From: Salipaludibacillus agaradhaerens
Lineage (GTDB): Bacteria > Bacillota > Bacilli > Bacillales > Salisediminibacteriaceae
DNA: 64,000 nt
Assembly: GCF_002019735.1 (NCBI RefSeq)
Contig: NZ_KV917378.1
Span: 372,001 to 436,000 of the forward strand
Reading direction: 5' to 3'
Shown: positions 43,006-51,486 of the stretch, piece after piece
Layout of the letters: the number at the start of each line of letters is the position of its first letter
Numbering within the stretch: position 1 is the first letter of the stretch
Translations under genes and position numbers: made by a program
The notes under the pieces: generated by a model
Database searches by the model: none
Told to the model about the DNA's origin: nothing
What the model saw: the letters and a program-made list of their open reading frames with translations, nothing else

Positions 43006-43071
43006 ATGAAAAAGAAAATACTTATGTTCTTACCAATGGGCTATGGATACTCCACTGCTGTTTTCTTTTAG
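43006..43071 (+). CDS. Possible 21-residue peptide
   Basis: A short ORF with a strong ribosome site (GAAGGGAG) and the sequence MKKKILMFLPMG followed by YGYSTAVFF. It looks like the first residues of a longer exported protein, or a short hydrophobic peptide. It could be a leader, a peptide signal, or the remnant of a truncated gene. It lies 78 bp before the Rid gene. Confidence 0.3.
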   Translation: MKKKILMFLPMGYGYSTAVFF

Positions 43072-43148
43072 ACATTTTAAAATGGGTGAAGTCTGTCTAA
43101 TTTAATAAGAAAATAAGCAGAAAAATTTATAGTAAGCGAGGTAATAGC

Positions 43149-43541
43149 ATGCAAAAAATGATTAGAAAAAACCCTAGGATTATGCCAAAACCCGTAGGGA
43201 ACTACAGTCACATCACTAGAGTGCCAAAAGGGGCGGGTTTGATTGTAACATCGGGTCAAGTTGGGACAGATATGGATGGCAATATTCCTTCAAATTTAAA
43301 CGATCAAATTACAAACACTTTCGTCAACATGAAAAAGGTTCTTGAATCAGAAGGGCTGACTGAAGCGAACATTATAAAGGTTAATATATGGGCAACAGAA
43401 GAAATAGATTGGGATTATTTAGATGCTCAATGGGATGCGTTATTTGGAGCTGAATACCCATCTATGACAGTTGCATATATTTCTGCACTAGGATGGCCAG
43501 AGTTAAAAATTGAAATTGAACTATGGTGTGCTGAGGTTTAA
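43149..43541 (+). CDS. RidA/YjgF family protein, variant without the catalytic Arg
   Basis: A 130-residue Rid protein: GNYSHITRVPKGAGLIVTSGQVG near the N-terminus (core VTSGQVG), QITNTFVNMKKVLESEG and KVNIWATEEID. In true RidA imine deaminases an Arg near residue 105 precedes the C-terminal strand; here that segment reads SALGWPELKIEIE and has no Arg at the place, so enamine/imine hydrolysis is doubtful. Such members are grouped in other Rid subfamilies of unknown function. GCGAGGTAA is the ribosome site; terminator at 43583. Confidence 0.8.
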   Translation: MQKMIRKNPRIMPKPVGNYSHITRVPKGAGLIVTSGQVGTDMDGNIPSNLNDQITNTFVNMKKVLESEGLTEANIIKVNIWATEEIDWDYLDAQWDALFGAEYPSMTVAYISALGWPELKIEIELWCAEV

Positions 43542-43582
43542 TGCGGTAAAGAGCGGGGACAAATCTGTTGAAAATGAATTGT

Positions 43583-43626
43583 AAAAAGGCTTCGATCATC
43601 ATTTTTTGATGATCATAGCCTTTTTA
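43583..43626 (+). terminator. Rho-independent terminator after the Rid gene
   Basis: AAAAAGGCT and GATCATCA pair with TGATGATC and AGCCTTTTT, with small bulges, around a short T loop. Confidence 0.8.
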
Positions 43627-44001
43627 AGTTGGATCTTTTATCATCTATATTCTATGAACTGCTTATGGCAGTGCCCTTTTCTAAGTTCATCTTCATGGGG
43701 GTAAACCTGTAGTAAAAGATAGAAGACGAATTTGAGAAAAATTTCGGCGAAGATCTCGTAGGGCAATTTTTTCAAGGAAGATGAGGCAGGCACCTACCAA
43801 AAATTTATTGGGATAAGTGCCTCTCTACTTTTTATTTACTAGGTTGCCCCAGCGTGTATTTGAAAACTGGCCCCAACATTGTTTAAAACATCGAACAATG
43901 GGGACAGTTCAGACTGTCTTCAAGCGTTATGTCGTTTGTTTAATTGGATCGATAGTTATTGAGATACTTCATAAAATATCTGGATGGTCCATTATTATCA
44001 G
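43627..44001. other. Gene-free region with an inverted repeat
   Basis: A 71-codon plus-strand frame (from 43817) has no ribosome site and is not called. AACTGGCCCC...ATTGTT faces AACAATGGGG...CAGTT at about 43863-43908, and GACAGTTCAGACTGTC at 43905-43920 is a palindrome. The GGGGACAG type ends resemble the edges of small insertion remnants. Confidence 0.4.
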
Positions 44002-45282
44002 CTATTTCGTTATTCTTCTTGTCTCAAGGTAACGGGGTTGCCAGTAGGAATTTTGTAAATCAGCGATAGAAACACCACTTGAAGAGCCAGTATGAATAAA
44101 TTGACCATCACCAAGATAAATGCCTGCGTGAGAAGGGCCTTTTTGATAAGTTTCAAAAAAGACAATATCACCTGGCTGCGGAGAGGAAACGGGTGTCGTC
44201 ACTTCCCATATTTCTGCAACGGTTCTCGGCAAAGTAATGCCAGATTTATCGTAAACATACTGCAAAAACCCACTGCAATCGAAGCCACTAGTAGTAGTTC
44301 CTCCCCATTCATAAGGAATACCAATCAAATTTTTAGCTGTCGCAATAACATCAGTAGTTGCAGGCGCTTCTGATGATGAATGATCACTTACGGTGTTCGC
44401 TTTGTCTGATGACTTTGTTGAAGCGGTTTGTTGTTTTAACTCATCAAGGTTATCTGCCAGAAAATTTAAGACTTCCTTTCCAGCTAGTCCGTCTACAGAT
44501 AGCTGATGATCTTTCTGTAGTTGTCGTACTGCTTGTTGTGTATAACTGCCATATACGCCATCAGCTTCAGCGGTGTAATAACCTGCTTTTTTTAATTGTT
44601 GTTGTAACTGTTTAACCTCATGACTCTCGTCTCCGAAAGCTAAGTAATCGGACTGTTGTTGACTTTGTGAAGAGTCATTAATATAAACAGTGGAGGTATT
44701 GTCCTCTCTAGTAGAACTTTTCATTTTGGCTGTTCGGTACACGGGAGGTAATTCAGCATCGATTAAGGATTCAGCCGTATAGTGGTCATTTTTGAAAGTA
44801 GATTTTGTTCCTACAAGATGGGTGATAGTATCGGCGCCTACTTTACCGTCGATTTTGAGCCCGTGATCTTTTTGGTAATGGCGCACTGCCTCTTCAGTTT
44901 TACTTCCAAACACACCGTCAGGTTCTGAAACATAGTAGCCGAGGTCGCCTAAATAGCTTTGGATCGTTTTCACTTTTTTTCCGCTTTCACCTTTGGTTAA
45001 TAGAATGTTTGCTGGCCAGACTGATTGCATATCAGTATTCTTGACAACTGAACGTGTAGGCTCTGAATTCACAACCTTTAACTTTAATGATGTCGTTAGA
45101 TTTTTCTCTAACTTTACCTCGCTTTTTGTAAAATTCAGCACTGATAAATGGTTCAGTTTGACATCCTGCAGACTCGAATTAGTAAGAGATTCTGAATCTT
45201 CGGTGGACTGAAGAAGCGTTGCAGTCGCCATTGCTGATCCTAATATAAAACGCTTCTGTTTTTTCCCCATGGTGAGCATCAT
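44002..45282 (-). CDS. Cell wall D,L-endopeptidase: two peptidoglycan-binding domains and NlpC/P60
   Basis: A 426-residue exported hydrolase. After a short basic N-terminus and a weak hydrophobic signal (ILGSAMATATLL) come two PG_binding_1 domains (about 98-160 and 215-280 of the protein; DGVFGSKTEEAVRHYQKDHG and DGVYGSYTQQAVRQLQKDHQ, cores shown), then an NlpC/P60 domain from about 315. The catalytic Cys is in FDCSGFLQYVY (near 334) and the His in SHAGIYLGDG. It should cleave the D-Glu/diaminopimelate bond of peptide stems. ATG 45282 has AGGAGG 7 bases upstream. Confidence 0.9.
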   Translation of the reverse strand: MMLTMGKKQKRFILGSAMATATLLQSTEDSESLTNSSLQDVKLNHLSVLNFTKSEVKLEKNLTTSLKLKVVNSEPTRSVVKNTDMQSVWPANILLTKGESGKKVKTIQSYLGDLGYYVSEPDGVFGSKTEEAVRHYQKDHGLKIDGKVGADTITHLVGTKSTFKNDHYTAESLIDAELPPVYRTAKMKSSTREDNTSTVYINDSSQSQQQSDYLAFGDESHEVKQLQQQLKKAGYYTAEADGVYGSYTQQAVRQLQKDHQLSVDGLAGKEVLNFLADNLDELKQQTASTKSSDKANTVSDHSSSEAPATTDVIATAKNLIGIPYEWGGTTTSGFDCSGFLQYVYDKSGITLPRTVAEIWEVTTPVSSPQPGDIVFFETYQKGPSHAGIYLGDGQFIHTGSSSGVSIADLQNSYWQPRYLETRRITK

Positions 45283-45312
45283 TGTGAACCTCCTATTCCT
45301 ATTCAACGCATA

Positions 45313-45360
45313 CTTAGAACACTGAGACTAGTATATGAGCTTACTAGTATTCTTAGAACA
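45313..45360. promoter_or_regulatory. Hairpin bracketed by direct repeats in a divergent promoter region
   Basis: ACTAGTA and TACTAGT form a perfect 7-bp inverted repeat (45327-45348). On both sides lies the same 9-mer CTTAGAACA (45313-45321 and 45352-45360) in direct orientation. The place, between the endopeptidase gene and the divergent yfkM, suggests an operator. Confidence 0.35.
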
Positions 45361-45417
45361 AAGCATGTAAAGCAGCTTAATGGTGAAATATCTATCTGAA
45401 TCTTTCAAGGACTTAAA

Positions 45418-45443
45418 GATTGAAATGACGATTTAAAGGGTAT
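45418..45443 (+). promoter_or_regulatory. Sigma-B promoter of yfkM
   Basis: GATTGA and GGGTAT are spaced by 14 bases. The -10 is a perfect match to the sigma-B consensus (GTTTAA, 14, GGGTAT) and the -35 agrees at 4 of 6. YfkM is a known general stress protein in B. subtilis. Confidence 0.65.
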
Positions 45444-45500
45444 GTTACATAAAAAGGGTAATAAACCCCTACATAAGAGTAGATCGAGGAGGCTGACACG

Positions 45501-46025
45501 ATGACACTTGAAGGTAAGAAAATTCTAACGGTGGTAGAAGATGAATTTGAAGATTCTGAACTGATTTACCCCCATTATCGTTTACAAGAGGAAGGAATGA
45601 TCGCGCATATAGCGGGAAAAGAAGCTGGAAAAAGTTATTACGGAAAACATGGGGTTCCAGTCAAGACTGATTATAGCTTTGATCAAATAAACATTGAAGA
45701 ATATGAGGCGCTCCTCGTACCAGGTGGGTGGGCTCCGGATAAACTTCGCCGTTATGATGAAGTGCTTAAGATGGTTCAATTCATGAACGATCAACAAAAA
45801 GTCATTGGTCAAATTTGCCATGCGGGATGGGTTCTTATCTCTGCAAACATTCTAGAAGGTAAAAATGTTACAAGTACACCAGGAATTAAAGACGATATGA
45901 TGAATGCTGGTGCCGTATGGCATAATGAGGAAGTCATCATTGATGGCCATCTAGTATCTAGTCGTCGACCACCAGATTTACCCGCTTACGGACATGCGTT
46001 GGTAACGGCTCTGAAAAAAGACTGA
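45501..46025 (+). CDS. yfkM: DJ-1/PfpI family general stress protein (YfkM-like)
   Basis: A 174-residue PfpI-type protein with VVEDEFEDSELIYP at the N-terminus, YEALLVPGGWAPDKLR near 70 and the nucleophile Cys in IGQICHAGWVL near 105, followed by His. Relatives act as deglycases or chaperones, or as proteases in archaea. In B. subtilis YfkM is general stress protein 18, induced through sigma-B, which agrees with the promoter seen. CGAGGAGG is the ribosome site. Confidence 0.88.
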   Translation: MTLEGKKILTVVEDEFEDSELIYPHYRLQEEGMIAHIAGKEAGKSYYGKHGVPVKTDYSFDQINIEEYEALLVPGGWAPDKLRRYDEVLKMVQFMNDQQKVIGQICHAGWVLISANILEGKNVTSTPGIKDDMMNAGAVWHNEEVIIDGHLVSSRRPPDLPAYGHALVTALKKD

Positions 46026-46036
46026 AAATAACAGGA

Positions 46037-46065
46037 GGGGTAGCAAAATGCTATCTCTTTTTCTT
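46037..46065 (+). terminator. Rho-independent terminator after yfkM
   Basis: GGGTAGCA pairs with TGCTATC (one wobble) across a 3-base loop, followed by a T-rich tract. Confidence 0.7.
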
Positions 46066-46188
46066 TGGAAAAGAGGAGAAAGAAAATCATTGAAAAGGCG
46101 GAAATATCAGACATTTTGCTTATGTCATATTTCCAGTTAAAATAGGAATACGAACAATAGCGTATTTACATAATGGAGGAATTACACA

Positions 46189-47127
46189 ATGGAACACTCA
46201 CATACATGGATTAAAGAAATGAATAATAAAGTTTTTAATTTCAATAAGCTAAATCCACATCTCACTACGAGTTCTCTGCAACACTATTTAGCTTATTATT
46301 CTTTTGATATTACAGCGTTTACTACTTATAGATGTGGAACGGTGGAAGTGCAGGAAAAGAAAATATTTATTCAAGCATTTTTACGAGAGAACTCAAAAGG
46401 CACAATTTACTTTGTACATGGTTATTTAGACCACACAGGGGGCATGAGCAGAACAATTAATAAGCTCCTTAACGACGGCTATGACGTGATTAGCCTTGAT
46501 CTTCCTGGCCATGGTTTTTCTCAAGGTGAGTCCGGCTCTATTGCTTCTTTTGACGACTACGTCGAAGCAGTAGAAAAGGGCTACTACGTGATTGAGGAGA
46601 CGTTAAATAGACAAAACATCATCGGATTAGGGCATAGCACAGGTGGCGGAATTCTTTTTCATGCAGCCAGTGAGAACAAAGTAAACCTTGCGAAATTAGT
46701 GCTCGTGGCTCCTTTGTATATTCCATATGGATGGAATATGTTTAAAGGGGTCCTAAAAACAGCAGGTAAGATCATTCCAAGATCCAAAAGACGATTCAAA
46801 AAAAATTCGGAGGATTACGTCTATCGAGATTTTATCAAAAACGACCCATTACAAGTTAAATTGCTTTCTTCTTCATGGGTACTGGCTATGGAAGAGTGGC
46901 AGAAACGGATTATTAGCTGCCCGATCCTTGATATTCCTGTCTATTGTTTGCAGGGAGGGAAAGATACCACTGTTGATTGGAAGAAAAACGTCTCATTTTA
47001 TGAACAAAAATGCCGTCGCATTCAAATTGCCTTGTTTCCAAATGGACGGCATCAGCTTTTAAACGAAAGTAACGTTGTCCGCGAGTTTGTTTATGAGCGC
47101 ATACGGTCCTATTTAGAGGACGAGTAA
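46189..47127 (+). CDS. Alpha/beta hydrolase (lysophospholipase/monoacylglycerol lipase type)
   Basis: A 312-residue cytosolic hydrolase of the serine aminopeptidase S33 group. The oxyanion segment is YFVHGYLDHTGG, then LDLPGHGFSQGES near 105; the nucleophile elbow GLGHSTGGG has Ser near 149. Candidate Asp is in GGKDTTVDW and the His in FPNGRHQLL. It probably hydrolyses mono- or lysolipids. Ends overlap the convergent MFS gene by 19 bp. GGAGG lies 9 bases before ATG. Confidence 0.85.
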   Translation: MEHSHTWIKEMNNKVFNFNKLNPHLTTSSLQHYLAYYSFDITAFTTYRCGTVEVQEKKIFIQAFLRENSKGTIYFVHGYLDHTGGMSRTINKLLNDGYDVISLDLPGHGFSQGESGSIASFDDYVEAVEKGYYVIEETLNRQNIIGLGHSTGGGILFHAASENKVNLAKLVLVAPLYIPYGWNMFKGVLKTAGKIIPRSKRRFKKNSEDYVYRDFIKNDPLQVKLLSSSWVLAMEEWQKRIISCPILDIPVYCLQGGKDTTVDWKKNVSFYEQKCRRIQIALFPNGRHQLLNESNVVREFVYERIRSYLEDE

Positions 47128-48257
47128 TGTGAAGAACGTGCGGATAATATAACTAACCCAGCAACAGAAAGCATGATAATGGCACTGACAAGAAAGGGGT
47201 GAAATGATAGCTCAGCAGCAGTTCCAGCTATAAAGGAGCCTGACACAACACCTAAAGAGAAAGCAGCATAAAAAATGCCATAAGCTTTACCTCGATCAAC
47301 TTCTGAAGATACATCAGCCACAATTTTGTTCATTGATGGGAAAATAAATGCAAAACCAATCCCGTAGATAATCATGGCTAAGATAAGCATTGGAAGTGCC
47401 GTCACCATACTGAGTAATGTTAAGGCAACACTGATGAAAATAATGCCAGTTATAACTAAGGATACGGGTGTCTTTTTATCAAACAGCCGGTTAGCTGGCG
47501 TTAAAAATATGATAAGGGCTACGATACCAAAAAGACTAAGTAGCATGCCAGTAGTGGCAGTGCTTAGTCCCACGCTAGCAACTACGAGCGGTAGGGCAAA
47601 TGCTAGTGTCCCATTACTCACCATCAATGCGAAAGCACTTAAGCACGCGGTAATAATGAGTGGCTCTTTTATTAAAAGGAGTATGTCTTTTCCTTGAACA
47701 TGCCCACGATCCGAAGGAATGTATGATTCTTTTATATGGGTAACAATTAGGATAGATGTCAATATAAACAGTCCTGCCACGAGTAAAAAGACAGCATCTG
47801 CGGACCCTCTTGCTGCAATGGCACCACCTAGTGCTGGTCCGACAATAGCTGCGCTCCCAATACAAGCCCCTGTGTAAGCCATCGTTCGACCCCGTTCTCC
47901 AGTTCGCGTTTTATCACCAACATAGGCAAAAGCAGCGGGGATTAACGCTCCGCCAGCTAAACCGTGTAGTAATCGTACAATAAACAATTCTAAACCAGTA
48001 CGCGTTAACGGATAAAAAATCAGGATGATAGCCACGAGAAGCATACCACTAAGCAATAACTTCTTCCGCCCGAAGCGGTCAATCCAGTGCCCGGCTAAAA
48101 GGTTTCCTACCATGTTGGCTAGTGAGTAAACGGCGATAATAGCTCCAGTTAGAAAATGTGATGCACCTAAATTTTGTGCATAAGGGGTGATAATAGGTAA
48201 CTGAATAAATGTATCTAAAAAAGCTACGGCTATTATGAAGTATAAAATCTTTGTCAT
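47109..48257 (-). CDS. MFS multidrug-type efflux transporter
   Basis: A 382-residue 12-helix carrier. The loop GHWIDRFGRKKLLLSGM after helix 2 is the MFS motif A, and the helix 5 stretch YTGACIGSAAIVGPALGGAI matches motif C of the drug:proton antiporter group. Likely exports drugs or metabolites; substrate unknown. ATG 48257 has AGTGGTGAG about 7 bases upstream; the GTG at 48272 lies inside that site. The 3' end overlaps the hydrolase gene by 19 bp. Confidence 0.85.
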   Translation of the reverse strand: MTKILYFIIAVAFLDTFIQLPIITPYAQNLGASHFLTGAIIAVYSLANMVGNLLAGHWIDRFGRKKLLLSGMLLVAIILIFYPLTRTGLELFIVRLLHGLAGGALIPAAFAYVGDKTRTGERGRTMAYTGACIGSAAIVGPALGGAIAARGSADAVFLLVAGLFILTSILIVTHIKESYIPSDRGHVQGKDILLLIKEPLIITACLSAFALMVSNGTLAFALPLVVASVGLSTATTGMLLSLFGIVALIIFLTPANRLFDKKTPVSLVITGIIFISVALTLLSMVTALPMLILAMIIYGIGFAFIFPSMNKIVADVSSEVDRGKAYGIFYAAFSLGVVSGSFIAGTAAELSFHPFLVSAIIMLSVAGLVILSARSSHYSSSK

Positions 48258-48541
48258 ATATTGTCTCACCACTTTCTGCTCTTACTATACAATGAACATT
48301 AAAGCGCCGTAAAGTGGAAAGCCTATTTGCAAAATCACTTCAGAACAGTACCAAGATGAAAGACGTGGGAAAAGCCTGTTGCTATTTTCCTTTTATGTTG
48401 TTGGTTTTATGATGAATGGATGACGATTCTCAAATATTAGTAAACTACCCAACAACCTCTCCTAGTTTGTAAGACTTTCCCCCTATATAATTACATTACT
48501 TATAGATACACATTTTTACACATTCTAAGGGGGAAGCATCG

Positions 48542-49906
48542 GTGAAAAAAGGGAGAAAAATGAGGTTCGCCATTATTTTTGTCATTTTATTATTACTATT
48601 ATCTAGCACGGCTACTTTTGCGGGGAATGGACATGAGAGATTTAATATGTCTTATTTGTATTTTGGAAGTCCCGACAACTATGTTCAATTAGTAGATCGA
48701 ACGAATAACTCTCTTAACATGGTATCTCCTAATTATTTTGATGTTAATCAGGAGGGGAATCTTGTCTTTACGGATAAGTTTAGAGAATCTTTCGTAGCAG
48801 ACATGCATAGTAGAGGAATAAAAGTCGTTCCTTTTCTAGCTAATCATTGGGACAGGACGGCTGGTGAAAATGCCTTTAAAAATCGGCATGCTCTGTCAAC
48901 AGAAGTAGCTGAATATGTAGAGACATACAATTTGGATGGTATCAATGTGGATATCGAGGGTGTTGGACATGCTTATAGGGATGAGCATACAGATTTTATT
49001 AGATTACTCCGTGAGAAAATTCCTGCCCATAAGGAAGTATCAGTAGCAGTGGCTGCTAATCCTAACGGCTGGACAACTGGTTGGCATGGAAACTATGATT
49101 ATACAGAGCTAGCTAAGCACGCTGACTATTTAATGATTATGGCTTACGATGAGCATTGGCAAGGTAGTACACCGGGGCCTGTTGCAAGTTATTCCTTTGT
49201 AGAACGTTCAATTCAATACGCTCTCAACCAACAAGTTCCAAAAGAAAAAGTAGTCATAGGTATCCCATTTTATGGACGTATGTGGAAAACAGACGGTGAA
49301 AGAAATGCAGATGGCTTTTTAATTAATGGTCGTGGGATCTCGCATAATCAGATCCAAACGGTTGTAAATCATTATAACGGTGAGGTTATTTTTGATGAGG
49401 CTTCACAAACGCCTAAAGCTGTGTTTACTGTGACAGATGACGATCCTATCATTTCAGCGGAAGGGGTAAGACTAACGGCTGGTGATTATGTCATCTGGTT
49501 TGATAATGAGCAATCGTTTAAAAAGAAGTTAGAATTGATAAACTTATATGATATAAAAGGGACAGGAAGCTGGGCACTGATGCGAGAAGATCCACACATG
49601 TGGGATTATTATAAAACGTATTTAAATGGTGGTACAATCGGAACGGAGCCAGAGGAAGACGTGGTGCTTGAGCCAGAGCCGATAGAAGAAGAGCCAGTAG
49701 TTGAACCAGAACCAACTCCGGAAGTCATAGAAGAGGAAGAAGAGGTTATTTCTGACTCAGGGAATAATGGTAGAGGAAATGGTAAAGGACACAACAAAAA
49801 CACGACAGAAGATGTCCAACATGAAGAAGATTCAGGCGATAATCAATTAGAAGAACCGATCAAAGGGAACAACGGCAATGGAAACGGGAACGGCAGAAAT
49901 AGATAA
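48542..49906 (+). CDS. Secreted glycoside hydrolase family 18 protein
   Basis: A 454-residue exported enzyme with a signal peptide (cleavage near AGNG, residue 28) and a GH18 barrel. The catalytic motif DGxNxDxE is intact (DGINVDIE near residue 137, with Glu as acid). Downstream are MIMAYDEHW and IGIPFYGRMW, typical of YaaH/YdhD-like N-acetylglucosaminidases. The last 75 residues are a Pro/Glu-rich stretch followed by Gly/Asn repeats, a disordered tail. It may act on cell wall or chitin. The GTG start has AGGGGG 8 bases upstream; ATG 48560 is an alternative. Confidence 0.88.
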   Translation: MKKGRKMRFAIIFVILLLLLSSTATFAGNGHERFNMSYLYFGSPDNYVQLVDRTNNSLNMVSPNYFDVNQEGNLVFTDKFRESFVADMHSRGIKVVPFLANHWDRTAGENAFKNRHALSTEVAEYVETYNLDGINVDIEGVGHAYRDEHTDFIRLLREKIPAHKEVSVAVAANPNGWTTGWHGNYDYTELAKHADYLMIMAYDEHWQGSTPGPVASYSFVERSIQYALNQQVPKEKVVIGIPFYGRMWKTDGERNADGFLINGRGISHNQIQTVVNHYNGEVIFDEASQTPKAVFTVTDDDPIISAEGVRLTAGDYVIWFDNEQSFKKKLELINLYDIKGTGSWALMREDPHMWDYYKTYLNGGTIGTEPEEDVVLEPEPIEEEPVVEPEPTPEVIEEEEEVISDSGNNGRGNGKGHNKNTTEDVQHEEDSGDNQLEEPIKGNNGNGNGNGRNR

Positions 49907-49919
49907 AAGATCCTAGTTG

Positions 49920-49957
49920 AGTAGCACATACCGTGGTGGGATGTGCTACTTATTTTT
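49920..49957 (+). terminator. Rho-independent terminator after the GH18 gene
   Basis: GTAGCACAT pairs perfectly with ATGTGCTAC across an 11-base loop, followed by TTATTTTT. Confidence 0.85.
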
Positions 49958-50306
49958 GTATAGATTAGCAGGTAAGAATAAGCAGAAGTGCTACATATGT
50001 TCAAAAAAAAACGTCATCATTAATACAGCGGTGAACTAGTTGACCAGCTGCTTATCCGGATCGTTTACTTTTCTTCTTTCTGTGATGTTTGTTTTTTACA
50101 GTGGTCTTCGTGATTGAACTTGCATGCCCTATCCTAACTGTGTGGCTTAAATTTTTGAAATTTGATCAAGATCAGTTATAATTAAAAAGGCTCTTTTAAG
50201 TATAGGAAAGTGAACGGCTCTGATGGACCTACTCTTCACCACCTTTGTGTGTTAACAACGTCTATTCAACATCTATGAAAATACATATTAATTGGAGACT
50301 TAGCTT
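49958..50306. other. Gene-free region before an alpha/beta hydrolase gene
   Basis: No gene, repeat copy or clear promoter is seen. GGAGA before 50307 is the ribosome site. Confidence 0.5.
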
Positions 50307-51272
50307 ATGAAAAAAACAATCATTGTACTAGGATCAGTGACTACCATTTTTATAGCCGCTTATGGGTTTGTAGGAAATTATTTTTACAACTTCGCATTAA
50401 ATTCGGCAGATGAGAAAGAATTTATGGAAGATAATCCAAATTTAGCAGAAAGTGAAGCTGTATTAGCCTCTGTCGCATTAGAGGCAGAAGGAGAAGACGA
50501 GCAATTTAAAGCGGACTATGAGCCAGATGCTCTCACAATAACGTCTTCGGATGACAAGGCGTTAGCATTAAATGGCTATATGTATGAAAATGAGGGTGCT
50601 GGCCATAAATGGGCGATCGTTGTTCATGGCTATAATGGTGAAGCAAAAGGTATGACAAGATACATTCGTCATTTTTATAATCATGATTATCACGTGCTTG
50701 CGCCTGATCTTCGCGGTCATGGAGAAAGTGAAGGAGATTATATCGGAATGGGCTGGCATGATCGAAAAGATATTTTGCAGTGGATTGATGAGATTCTGGT
50801 AAGGGATCCGGAGGCCGAAATCGTCTTATTTGGTGTGTCGATGGGAGGCGCCACTGTCATGATGACAGCAGGAGAAGAAGATTTACCGGACAACGTGAAG
50901 GTGATCGTCGAAGATTGTGGGTATTCCTCTGTAAGCGATGTATTTACCTATCAATTAGACGACTTGTTTGGATTACCACCGTTTCCAGTATTAAATGCGG
51001 CTAATACGGTGACGAAGTTTCGTGCTGGCTATGACATATTTGAAGCCTCAGCTGTTGATCAAGTGTCTAAAAGTGAGACACCGATCCTATTTATTCACGG
51101 TGATGAGGACACCTTTGTCCCATATGAGATGGTTGATGATGTGTATGAAGCAGCTTCTGTTGATAAAGAGAAATTAATTATAGAAGGAGCGGGACACGGG
51201 GACGCTGAAAAGGTTGATCCTGTTACTTATTGGGAGACCGTCTGGGGATTTGTTGATCAATATATCGAGTAA
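50307..51272 (+). CDS. Membrane-anchored alpha/beta hydrolase
   Basis: A 321-residue protein with an N-terminal membrane helix (residues 4-25), so the enzyme domain probably lies outside. Key parts: VVHGYNGEAKGM near 107, APDLRGHGESEGDYIGMGW, nucleophile elbow FGVSMGGAT (Ser near 177), acid in HGDEDTFVP and base in GAGHGDA. It resembles the BAAT/FrsA or YqkD-type hydrolases of Bacillus. Substrate unknown. An acidic stretch follows the helix. Confidence 0.83.
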   Translation: MKKTIIVLGSVTTIFIAAYGFVGNYFYNFALNSADEKEFMEDNPNLAESEAVLASVALEAEGEDEQFKADYEPDALTITSSDDKALALNGYMYENEGAGHKWAIVVHGYNGEAKGMTRYIRHFYNHDYHVLAPDLRGHGESEGDYIGMGWHDRKDILQWIDEILVRDPEAEIVLFGVSMGGATVMMTAGEEDLPDNVKVIVEDCGYSSVSDVFTYQLDDLFGLPPFPVLNAANTVTKFRAGYDIFEASAVDQVSKSETPILFIHGDEDTFVPYEMVDDVYEAASVDKEKLIIEGAGHGDAEKVDPVTYWETVWGFVDQYIE

Positions 51273-51403
51273 GTTATATGCTCTTTCAGTGTGAGAGCCA
51301 TAAGTCACCAGGTTTAAAAGGTGAATTAAACTGACATGGACATGATACCCCCGGTTTATTTAAAATACTGTGAATGGGTTTTATCCTACTCTTAAGGGGC
51401 AGT

Positions 51404-51437
51404 GAAACTCCCATTGATTGAAGCTTAGCTTTATAGT
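51404..51437 (+). repeat. 3' remnant of the structured repeat
   Basis: CTCCCATTGATTGAAGCTTA and the following GCTTTATAG match the 3' end of the structured repeats (CCCACTGATTGAAGGTTCG, TTTATAG). The remainder is missing. Confidence 0.5.
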
Positions 51438-51442
51438 AAGGT

Positions 51443-51477
51443 GAGGCTTGCACTTAATGAGTGCAAGCCTCTTTCTG
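51443..51477. terminator. Rho-independent terminator
   Basis: GAGGCTTGCACT pairs perfectly with AGTGCAAGCCTC across a 5-base loop, followed by TTT. It can end the hydrolase gene and, on the other strand, the ECF operon. Confidence 0.85.
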
Positions 51478-51486
51478 TATAAGCCT

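Noticed and set aside
43817-44032. 71-codon plus-strand frame
   Set aside because: No ribosome site, overlaps the inverted repeat and the end of the endopeptidase gene.
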